Part shown: in pieces, positions 1-4,840 of the stretch | How the letters are laid out: each line of letters begins with the position of its first letter | Position numbering within the stretch: the first letter of the stretch is position 1 | NCBI GenBank assembly: GCA_031410915.1 | Contig: JANNZY010000194.1 | Location: 1 to 8,592 of the forward strand | Length of the DNA: 8,592 nt | Origin: WLMZ01 sp031410915 | Lineage (GTDB): Bacteria > Actinomycetota > Acidimicrobiia > Acidimicrobiales > Ilumatobacteraceae | Direction of reading: 5' to 3' | The notes under the pieces: generated by a model | Told to the model about the DNA's origin: nothing | Seen by the model: only the letters and a program-made list of their open reading frames with translations | The model's database searches: none | Translations under genes and position numbers: made by a program

Positions 1-10
1 GTCGGCGCAA

Positions 11-562
11 TCACAGGCTGTTCACGATGCACACCGGTCCGCGTCGTGCGCGTCGCCGTGGCCGACTCGGGGTCTCGGTTCCCAAGAGCGCGAGGATGGT
101 CAGGACTCCTGCGACTCCTGCGAGGGTCCACCACCTCGACAACACCCACAGGATCGTGCCGCCGTTGGGGATGGTCAGCTGGGCCTCGCCGACGATGTCA
201 GATGTTGTGGTCCCGAATTCGTCGGCGGTCGCCCGGTTGTCGCCCTGCGTGATGATGGTGCCGTCCGCGGCGATGGACATGATGCGGTGCATGACCCGTG
301 CGCTCGATGCGACACCCGGACGATTCACATCGAAGACCACGATGTCGCCTGCATGATACGTGTCGCGGCTTCGGGCGACGACGAGGTCACCGTTGCCGAG
401 CGCGGGTTGCATCGAGTTCCCTTGCACGATGAGGATGGTCGCGCTGCCACCGAAGCGTGCCGGCCACAGCAGGAACACGACTGCACAGGCGCTGAGCCAC
501 ATCGTCATGCGCGCGAGTTGCCGCAGCGTCGATGACTGATCACGGCCCCATCGATGACTCAT
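11..562 (-). CDS. SipW/ER-type signal peptidase I (S26B)
   Basis: Membrane serine protease of 183 aa that would cut signal peptides on the outer face of the membrane. A hydrophobic segment at residues 21-36 anchors the N-terminus. The catalytic serine is S50 in GNSMQP, followed by the GDLVV strand. The general base appears to be H92 in RVMHRI instead of lysine, which marks the SipW/ER/archaeal type. TQGDNR (105-110) is the third conserved box, and a second membrane segment lies at about 138-160, followed by an Arg-rich tail. The ATG overlaps the stop of the preceding exported protein by 4 nt (ATGA), so the two are translationally coupled. The two upstream genes encode exported proteins with a shared signal motif and are its likely substrates, as in Bacillus SipW/TasA. 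The family is secure; the substrate assignment is inference. Confidence 0.88.
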   Translation of the reverse strand: MSHRWGRDQSSTLRQLARMTMWLSACAVVFLLWPARFGGSATILIVQGNSMQPALGNGDLVVARSRDTYHAGDIVVFDVNRPGVASSARVMHRIMSIAADGTIITQGDNRATADEFGTTTSDIVGEAQLTIPNGGTILWVLSRWWTLAGVAGVLTILALLGTETPSRPRRRARRGPVCIVNSL

Positions 563-1275
563 GGGCTGGTGACCACGAAATTGTCGTATCGGACTGACGC
601 GTTGCCGCCGAACAGACCCGCACGCGCCGAAGTTCCAAGCGCCACCACGTCCGAGGCGGACAGCGTGTAGCTGAGGACCGCCGCTGCATTGAGTGTCACC
701 GTGATCGCCGACCCGGCCCGACTGAGCGCCAGCGTGTTGGTCGCCGCGAAGGTTGGATTCGCCGTGGCGACGACCGACGGCGTGCCGGCGGTGACCATCC
801 GCAACTCCAGCCGGTCAGGGGTCGCGTCGATCATGACCGCCGCCAAGTACGTCGCGGTTCCATCGTGTGACGCGACCACACCACCGAGCCTGCTCGCGGT
901 GTTGAGGTTCGACAGCACAACTTGGACCGAGCTGTCCGCGACCGTGACGTCCTCAGTTGCGACTGCGTTGACGGTCGCACTCGATGCCGCCTGATTTGAC
1001 TGGATGGTCCATGTGCCGACATGGACGATCCACACCTTGTTCGCGCACGGCACCGCCGACTGAGCAGCTCGTCCCGCGAGCGTCGCACCGGTCGTACCGG
1101 TGAAGTTGTCGCAACCGATGACCGTTGCCGTCGGAGCCGACGACGCCTGGCTCACACCGAGCAGTGAGCGGGCTGTCACACCACCCAGCGTCGTTGCCTG
1201 CGCAACCACCACGGCCAGAACCGCCACCGCCGGACCCAACCAGATTGCCGGGCGAAGTTTCCGCGCAGGAGCCAT
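559..1275 (-). CDS. Exported LamG/jelly-roll-like protein, probable signal peptidase substrate
   Basis: Predicted secreted or surface protein of 238 aa. The start is the ATG at 1275, because it places a basic stretch (MAPARKLRP) directly before a hydrophobic core (about 11-27); the open frame further upstream is antisense-like to the neighbouring gene. After the core comes ATTLGGVTARSLLG, closely matching ATLGGLTGASLG in the preceding gene, so both may be processed by the linked peptidase. The mature part begins with CDNFTG (55-60; C55 and C77 could form a disulfide) and continues as alternating beta strands (GTWTIQSNQ, GGVVASHDG, YLAAVMID, DRLELRMV, ending SVRYDNFVV). This resembles concanavalin-A-like/LamG domains of surface proteins. 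It lies 11 nt after the previous stop and overlaps the peptidase gene by 4 nt. The ligand is unknown. Confidence 0.8.
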   Translation of the reverse strand: MAPARKLRPAIWLGPAVAVLAVVVAQATTLGGVTARSLLGVSQASSAPTATVIGCDNFTGTTGATLAGRAAQSAVPCANKVWIVHVGTWTIQSNQAASSATVNAVATEDVTVADSSVQVVLSNLNTASRLGGVVASHDGTATYLAAVMIDATPDRLELRMVTAGTPSVVATANPTFAATNTLALSRAGSAITVTLNAAAVLSYTLSASDVVALGTSARAGLFGGNASVRYDNFVVTSP

Positions 1276-1286
1276 CGGGCGATCCG

Positions 1287-1685
1287 TCAGCCAGATATGA
1301 CCAACGACAGTCCGTTCACCGACGACGCCGTCACCGCCGCTCCAAGCGTGATCGAGAACGCGCTGGCCGCAACTGTGATGCTCGCCACGTTCGTCGTACC
1401 CAGGTTCGTCGTGCCATTCCTCAGCGACACCGATGCCGCCTTGGCGTTGCACGCCGCGTTCACAGCCGTGAAGTTCACCGCCGTGACCTGGTAGGTCTGC
1501 GCCGCAGCGCTGTAGCTCGTCGTGTACCCCACGGTGATTCCATCCGTGTCGCACGCCGCAACGATCTGGTCATCAGCCCCGAGACTCGCGCCGGTCAACC
1601 CGCCCAGAGTGGCAGCTGAAGCACCGACCAGCCCCGCACTCAAGACACCGCCCGCCAGGGCAATCAAGATCCGCCTCGATTTCAT
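1287..1685 (-). CDS. Small exported beta-rich protein with TLGGLT signal motif
   Basis: First gene of the operon, 132 aa. The N-terminus MKSRR followed by a hydrophobic core (6-25) is a clear export signal, followed by ATLGGLTGASLG and then ACDTDG at 44-49. The mature region is short, rich in Ala, Thr, Val and Ser, and looks like one beta-sandwich domain with two cysteines (C45, C79) placed for a disulfide. The layout (small abundant-looking secreted protein, second secreted protein, dedicated SipW-like peptidase) recalls TasA/camelysin systems, but the usual Bacillus motif is replaced here by TLGG[LV]T. The upstream sequence has GGCGGGAAG as a Shine-Dalgarno candidate about 8 nt before the ATG. 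A fibre or matrix role is inference; no enzyme motif is visible. Confidence 0.78.
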   Translation of the reverse strand: MKSRRILIALAGGVLSAGLVGASAATLGGLTGASLGADDQIVAACDTDGITVGYTTSYSAAAQTYQVTAVNFTAVNAACNAKAASVSLRNGTTNLGTTNVASITVAASAFSITLGAAVTASSVNGLSLVISG

Positions 1686-1736
1686 TGCACTTCCCGCCTA
1701 TCCCGCTCGTCATGCAGCGTGTCGCTACGAACACTC

Positions 1737-1765
1737 AGCGTAGTTGTCAGAATGACATTTGTCAA
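1737..1765 (-). promoter_or_regulatory. Promoter of the exported protein/signal peptidase operon
   Basis: On the minus strand TTGACA (1765-1760) and TACGCT (1742-1737) are separated by exactly 17 nt, close to the housekeeping sigma consensus. Transcription would start near 1730, giving a leader of about 45 nt before the ATG at 1685. The spacer holds a perfect inverted repeat, TGTCA-GAA-TGACA (1745-1757), which could be an operator for a repressor. Confidence 0.65.
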
Positions 1766-1799
1766 CCCCTGTGCCTCAACCTGTGTTGAAATCACGCAC

Positions 1800-2029
1800 T
1801 GTGGCAGGATCCGTGCCACACGTCCGGCGTGATCACGGAACCTCCGCGCCGGCGAGTCGCGCCGCGAGCGATCAGCGAAGAAGAGTGAGCCCAGGCGCGT
1901 CACGGCGACCGTCACGGAGGCAAGGAATAGTTAGGTCCCAGAGAGCCTCTCAAGAAGGGGGCCCATCGTGGCCTGACGACGGCTGCTGAGCGAAGCGCTG
2001 AACACGCCAGTGTCGACGACCAGCTTCAC
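1800..2029 (-). pseudogene. PIN-domain toxin (VapC-like), interrupted
   Basis: The frame starts with GTG at 2029, overlapping the antitoxin stop (GTGA). It reads MKLVVDTGVFSASLSSRRQ, the typical first strand and helix of a PIN ribonuclease, with the first metal-binding Asp at residue 6. A TAA at 1931-1933 stops it after 32 residues. The same frame continues after the stop with LFLASVTVAV, which matches what normally follows in PIN toxins (strand plus 'SVTVAE' helix), but the conserved Glu is replaced by Val and similarity fades by about 1800. A full toxin of about 130 residues would run into the promoter of the neighbouring operon, so the 3' half is lost. It is therefore a decayed gene with no likely RNase activity. 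The identification rests on recognising the motif, not on a search. Confidence 0.5.
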
Positions 2030-2205
2030 GGACGCAGGGCTGCGAGGAAGCTGTCGTACTCCTGGTCGGTCAGCTCGTCGATGACCAGCGAATCGACCGA
2101 GGCCAGGACGGGTGCCGCCTCGAGCTGTGCCGGTGTGAGGTCGTGCGGCAGCAGCGTGGTGCCGCGAGGTGCAGTCTCGTCGTGCTGTCGTGCGGTGTTG
2201 CTCAC
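2026..2205 (-). CDS. Small antitoxin-like protein of a PIN toxin-antitoxin pair
   Basis: Short frame of 59 aa starting at GTG 2205; an in-frame TGA lies just upstream and there is no earlier ATG/GTG. The polar N-terminus is followed by DLTPAQLEAAPVLASVDSLVIDELTDQEYDSFLAALRP; the acidic C-terminal helix (DELTDQEYDSFLAAL) is typical of antitoxins that bind PIN toxins. It overlaps the start of the toxin remnant by 4 nt (GTGA), the usual coupling of antitoxin before toxin. No DNA-binding N-terminal motif can be named. The gene itself looks intact although its toxin is broken, so it is an orphan antitoxin. The frame has high third-position GC, as expected for a real gene here. Confidence 0.55.
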   Translation of the reverse strand: MSNTARQHDETAPRGTTLLPHDLTPAQLEAAPVLASVDSLVIDELTDQEYDSFLAALRP

Positions 2206-2254
2206 GAGGTGAATGCTACGTCACGAACATCGGCCGCGCAGCGCCCTCATCCGT

Positions 2255-2541
2255 TCACTGATTCGCCGCGACCGCTACAAGCGACTCGTACCGAGTGAGC
2301 AGATCGACAGGCGACAGACGCGCCCACTCGCGCATGTCTTCTGGATGTCGATGAGCGTTCGTCCGCAGCGTGTCGCGAAGGAGCACCGCACGCCCGTCGA
2401 GGCGCAGCTGCTCGACGGCCGGTGCGAGCGCCGTGGGCTTGCCGGTGCCGGCTGGGCACCCGACACCGGGGATGACGTCTCCGAAGGATCGCCACAGCCA
2501 ACGAGTGCAGTGGTGCCGAGCACCACGAGCATCGTTGTCAT
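2255..2541 (-). pseudogene. Lipoprotein-like gene with a frameshift
   Basis: From the ATG at 2541 the minus strand reads MTTMLVVLGTTALVGCGD, a short lipoprotein signal with lipobox LVGC, then a Ser/Pro/Ala linker. At about 2440-2470 good coding character passes to another frame, which reads GTGKPTALAPAVEQLRLDG, then RAVLLRDTLRTN and REWARLSPVDLLTRYESLV, ending with TGA at 2255-2257. Third positions in that second part are strongly GC, whereas the original frame turns into Ser/Arg/Cys-rich text. The simplest reading is one gene with a single-base indel. A longer N-terminus from an ATG near 2604 is possible. I do not recognise the C-terminal domain; GTGK here lacks the rest of a Walker A motif and should not be taken as an ATPase. 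Confidence 0.4.
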
Positions 2542-2605
2542 CCTCGTCCAGCGGAGGGAGGAATGCTTCTGCAGACTGTGGTCTTCAACGGTGCGCCTCG
2601 CCATC

Positions 2606-2828
2606 ATCGTCCTGCCCATGAGCCGCACGCCGCAGCAAACGCGCGGGAGCACTTCAGACTTCGACTCATCAGTTCTCCCTGAACCCACGTGCGGTGCTGA
2701 ACCCGGCGGTCTTTCGTGCGGCGACAGGCGCAACACGACAACCATAGGCACAACCAATCCAATGTCGATTACACCCTCGAGTTCCGGCAACCGAGGCGGA
2801 TCGGTCACCGGCGATGATGCACTTCGGA
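2606..2828. other. Gap without a convincing gene
   Basis: Between the frameshifted lipoprotein-like gene and the ParE-type toxin I see no credible gene. On the minus strand AGGGAG lies 5 nt before an ATG at 2669, a good ribosome binding site, but that frame closes after 20 codons (MSRSLKCSRAF...). It could be a leader peptide or a leftover start of a broken gene. Confidence 0.3.
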
Positions 2829-3146
2829 TCAGTGCTGGCGAGTCGTCCAGTAGTCGGGGCGGCGGTGCTGGTGGAAGACGGCGAGCACGGTCACGGTGTT
2901 GTCCTTCACTTCGTACCCGACCGCCCACGGAAATCCGCCGATGACAGTCTTCCGGTTCACGACCGCTCCACCGTCGTCCACCGCGACCGGCGTGCCGGCG
3001 TTGGGCCAACTGCTGACCCGCTTCATCGTCGCCTCGAAGGACGTCAGGAAGCGGTCGCCGAGTCCCGTGTTCTGCTTTTCGTACCAGGCCTGCGCGTCGA
3101 CGATCTCAGTCGCATCGAGCGGGTGGTACTCGACTCCGAAGCTCAC
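2829..3146 (-). CDS. RelE/ParE-family toxin
   Basis: Toxin of 105 aa from a type II toxin-antitoxin pair. The RelE/ParE fold is shown by the N-terminal helix region (EIVDAQAWYEKQNTGLGDRF, residues 14-33), the central strand, and the C-terminal signature GGFPWAVGYEV (70-80) ... VTVLAVFHQHRRPDYW (85-100), the typical 'FPY.V.Y.V...V.VLAV.H..R.P.YW' ending. Family members cleave mRNA on the ribosome or poison gyrase; the sequence does not say which. Translation starts at GTG 3146 and overlaps the antitoxin stop by 4 nt (GTGA), so its synthesis is coupled to the antitoxin. Length and motifs are complete, so it should be functional. It lies outside the tRNA-integrated element. Confidence 0.88.
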   Translation of the reverse strand: MSFGVEYHPLDATEIVDAQAWYEKQNTGLGDRFLTSFEATMKRVSSWPNAGTPVAVDDGGAVVNRKTVIGGFPWAVGYEVKDNTVTVLAVFHQHRRPDYWTTRQH

Positions 3147-3391
3147 CGCGAGCTGCGGCTTGCAGCGACCTGCTCGAGCACCTCGCTCCAGCTCAAGGAC
3201 TTGACCTCACCAGCGGCGATCTGCGCGGAGCGGCGGGCCATCTCCTCACCCCATGCGCTGTCAACCTCGGCCGGATCGTCCTCGGCGATGTCGTCGTCGA
3301 GGCTGGCGAGCAACTCGACCGCAAGCACGGCGCGCTCTTCAATGGGAAGGGCCAGGACCTCGGTCCGAAGGGCCGCAGACTTCGCGCTCAC
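3143..3391 (-). CDS. Addiction-module antitoxin (PF09720/TIGR02574 type)
   Basis: Antitoxin of 82 aa paired with the RelE/ParE toxin. The pattern LRTEVLALPIEERAVLAVELLASLDD (residues 8-33), an acidic linker (EDDPAEVDSAWGEEMARRSAQIAAGEVKSLSWSEV) and a C-terminal helix is characteristic of the short 'putative addiction module component' family. These wrap around the toxin and normally lack a separate HTH. The start is GTG 3391, in a possible leaderless context: GATAAT (3405-3400) ends 8 nt before it. The gene precedes and overlaps the toxin gene, as is usual. Confidence 0.87.
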   Translation of the reverse strand: MSAKSAALRTEVLALPIEERAVLAVELLASLDDDIAEDDPAEVDSAWGEEMARRSAQIAAGEVKSLSWSEVLEQVAASRSSR

Positions 3392-3399
3392 GAACCCAC

Positions 3400-3405
3400 A
3401 TTATC
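3400..3405 (-). promoter_or_regulatory. Possible -10 box of the antitoxin/ParE operon (leaderless)
   Basis: GATAAT on the minus strand lies 8 nt before the GTG at 3391, so transcription would begin about at the start codon. No good -35 is seen 17 nt upstream (GCCACC). The box overlaps the TAA that ends the recombinase-tail remnant. Confidence 0.35.
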
Positions 3406-3590
3406 CCTGGCCGGCGAGCGAGGGTGGCGCGATCAACGACGCCACTGCGGTCGCCAGAGCGCGGTCCGTCTCGCTCACCCGACCGATGTAGTGCTTGGCG
3501 GCGATGCTCGGTCGTGGCCCGCTCGCATGGCGACTGGGTGATGCTGTAGGCCATCTCCTGGCTGATCCCCGGCGCATCGCCATGGCGAAA
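3401..3590 (-). pseudogene. Tyrosine recombinase C-terminal remnant (tentative)
   Basis: On the minus strand a frame ending at TAA 3401-3403 reads HASGPRPSIAAKHYIGRVSE, then TDRALATAVASLI. The HAS...HY spacing followed by an acidic/Arg/Ala helix resembles the last segment of tyrosine recombinases, where the Tyr of KHY would be the nucleophile. Just upstream, in a second frame, DAPGISQEMAYSIT could be the preceding helix, which implies a frameshift. Nothing of the catalytic Arg/His boxes is present. The remnant directly abuts the left attachment site at 3679, which suggests an older element used the same tRNA. Recognition is from pattern only and may be wrong. Confidence 0.35.
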
Positions 3591-3678
3591 ACCTACGCCA
3601 CCATCTTGGGTCTTGGATTTCTTCGATTCCGGACCTGACCAACGGTCCGAGAGCCCACCTCATCCCAGCTCAAAACCA

Positions 3679-3718
3679 GTGGGGCGGGTGGGTATCGAAC
3701 CCACGCCGGGATTATGAG
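3679..3718. other. Left attachment site (truncated tRNA-Met 3' half)
   Basis: Contains the tRNA acceptor/T-arm 27-mer and GGGATTATGAG of the anticodon region, but the 5' half of the tRNA is missing: no sequence beyond it pairs with the acceptor CCGCCCC. The variable-loop segment is 3 nt shorter than in the intact copy, and the CCA is changed to CTG. Outside the core, 8 of 13 positions still agree with the right copy, most differences being transitions, which fits slow decay. Confidence 0.72.
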
Positions 3719-3744
3719 GCAGAAACAGTGCCTCTGACGAGGCA
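3716..3744. repeat. Triple GAGGCA/TGCCTC repeat at the left att edge
   Basis: GAGGCA (3716-3721), TGCCTC (3729-3734) and GAGGCA (3739-3744) alternate in orientation with 7-nt and 4-nt gaps. The first overlaps the last bases of the att core. They could be arm-type or core-type recombinase binding sites, or a hairpin; chance is not excluded. Confidence 0.35.
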
Positions 3745-3926
3745 ACTTTCGGCACAACAGACCAGGAGCGACGACTCTCGACACACCCGATTTGCTGCTT
3801 GTTGCGGCGTTTCGTCCCACCGCGTCCCACGTGGTTCGACTCTTAGCTGGCCAGCTGCCCCGTTTGCCCGAGCGTTTCGTCAAGCTACGATCAGGCGAAG
3901 TTGCAGCCGTGTGAGACGGGGTGTTG

Positions 3927-3940
3927 CACAACGCGTTGTG
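3927..3940. promoter_or_regulatory. Perfect 14-bp palindrome, candidate operator
   Basis: CACAACGCGTTGTG is its own reverse complement and overlaps the proposed -35 (3936-3941) of the cargo operon. A repressor dimer, possibly the winged-helix protein encoded just downstream, could bind here. Confidence 0.45.
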
Positions 3941-3964
3941 TTCGCGTTGGTCCATGGTTACAGT
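3936..3964 (+). promoter_or_regulatory. Leaderless promoter of the wHTH/TIR operon
   Basis: TTGTGT (3936-3941) and TACAGT (3959-3964) are separated by 17 nt. The -10 ends 8 nt before ATG 3973, so the mRNA would start at or next to the start codon. This decides the start of the gene in favour of 3973 over 3901. The -35 is weak, as expected for a regulated promoter. Confidence 0.4.
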
Positions 3965-3972
3965 GCTCTCCA

Positions 3973-4752
3973 ATGGCAACCGCCCGCACCTCGTCCTCGG
4001 CAATCGATGACGCGTCGGCAATTCTCATTGCTCGCCTCAGGGAGGTCGACGCCGAGGCTCGTCAGTTGCGCGCTGCGCTTCGTGCACTCGGGGCGGCATA
4101 TCCCACCACCGGACCAGATGAGCACCGATCGTCAGGCATGGCGCTTCGGACGGTTGGGGCTGACCGCCAACGCAACGAACTTGCGCACGAACAGCGAAGT
4201 TCCCGTGAGGACACCGCCCACGCGGGTGGTCAAAGCCTGTTCGACATCCGTCCGCTGGATCCCGACAAAGTCGTATCGGGAGATCTGCCGACCTCTGCCG
4301 TGACCTTTGGCGAACGAAACGCCGAGGTACCGGTGACCAGCGGTGGTCATGAGATATCGGACAACCAGCATTCAGCCGAGGAACCTCGGAGCGCTCCGAC
4401 GGCCAAGAAGCCCGATCGCATGTCGATGCGCCAACGCGTTCTGACTGTTCTTCAGGCTCACGATCGGTACATGACACCCTCCGATATTGCTGACGTCATC
4501 ACCCAGATGGGGCACCGCGATCGAAAGAAGTCTGCGGCCCAATTCAGTGCTTCAATCCGGACTGCATTGTGGCAATTGCGAACCTCTGGCGACGTTCTCG
4601 CGGGGACGAACGGGCAAAACATCGCCATGAATTGGATCGTCAACGATCAGCACCTCGACGACGCAGCCGGGATGCGGCGCGACGCCCTGAAGATCGACCC
4701 AGGCCGCGCCGCCAGCGTGGACGATGGGCCGAGCGGCGAGGAGGGCGAGTGA
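3973..4752 (+). CDS. Coiled-coil plus winged-helix protein, partner of TIR gene
   Basis: Cytosolic protein of 259 aa when started at ATG 3973 (an in-frame start at 3901 would lie upstream of the promoter). Residues 11-41 (ASAILIARLREVDAEARQLR...) form an amphipathic, probably coiled-coil helix for self-association. Residues 45-145 are polar and probably disordered. Residues 150-222 look like a winged helix: RQRVLTVLQAHDRYMTPSDI, ADVITQMG, then FSASIRTALWQLRTSGDVLA as recognition helix and wing, ending GQNIAMNWIV; this resembles HARE-HTH/restriction-associated wHTH modules. The tail is acidic (DDGPSGEEGE). It precedes the TIR gene on the same strand by 87-126 nt, suggesting an operon. It could be a repressor of the module or a DNA-sensing subunit that triggers the TIR enzyme. 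I do not recognise a named family; no catalytic motif is seen. Confidence 0.72.
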   Translation: MATARTSSSAIDDASAILIARLREVDAEARQLRAALRALGAAYPTTGPDEHRSSGMALRTVGADRQRNELAHEQRSSREDTAHAGGQSLFDIRPLDPDKVVSGDLPTSAVTFGERNAEVPVTSGGHEISDNQHSAEEPRSAPTAKKPDRMSMRQRVLTVLQAHDRYMTPSDIADVITQMGHRDRKKSAAQFSASIRTALWQLRTSGDVLAGTNGQNIAMNWIVNDQHLDDAAGMRRDALKIDPGRAASVDDGPSGEEGE

Positions 4753-4755
4753 CCG

Positions 4756-4772
4756 CCACACGACCAGTGTGG
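4756..4772 (+). terminator. Short hairpin after the wHTH gene
   Basis: CCACAC-GACCA-GTGTGG forms a perfect 6-bp stem with a 5-nt loop starting 3 nt after the stop codon, followed by TTGGTTTC. Too weak for a confident terminator; it may reduce read-through into the TIR gene or be a protein-binding site. Confidence 0.3.
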
Positions 4773-4812
4773 TTGGTTTCACTCGCCCCCTCGTCGGACC
4801 AACCCCAATTGT

Positions 4813-4840
4813 ACCCGTTCGACCCAGTCTGGAAACGGGT
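4813..4840 (+). promoter_or_regulatory. Inverted repeat before the TIR gene
   Basis: ACCCGTT (4813-4819) and AACGGGT (4834-4840) are perfect inverted repeats around a 14-nt centre that itself contains CCA/TGG. The right arm touches the TTG at 4840, so as RNA it would bury that start; the GTG at 4879 lies free. It may be an operator for separate control of the TIR gene or a translational hairpin. Confidence 0.35.

Noticed and set aside
1276..1554. N-terminal extension of the LamG-like protein to an ATG at 1554
   Set aside because: The added residues are His/Gly/Arg-rich, lie fully within the preceding gene in another frame, and would bury the signal peptide.
2430..2450. GTGK in the lipoprotein-like fragment as a Walker A motif
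   Set aside because: The next residue is Pro instead of Ser/Thr and no Walker B or other ATPase features follow in the short remainder.
2213..2944. Long plus-strand open frame (243 codons) opposite the lipoprotein and ParE region
   Set aside because: Ser/Arg/Thr-rich composition typical of antisense reading in high-GC DNA; it covers the firm ParE toxin gene on the other strand.
3679..3765. A second functional tRNA at the left att
   Set aside because: No acceptor 5' strand, D arm or anticodon stem partner can be found beyond the anticodon loop, and the CCA is lost.
3901..3972. Upstream start for the wHTH protein at 3901
   Set aside because: The extension is Cys/Arg-rich and includes the palindrome and the -10 box; ATG 3973 has the better context.
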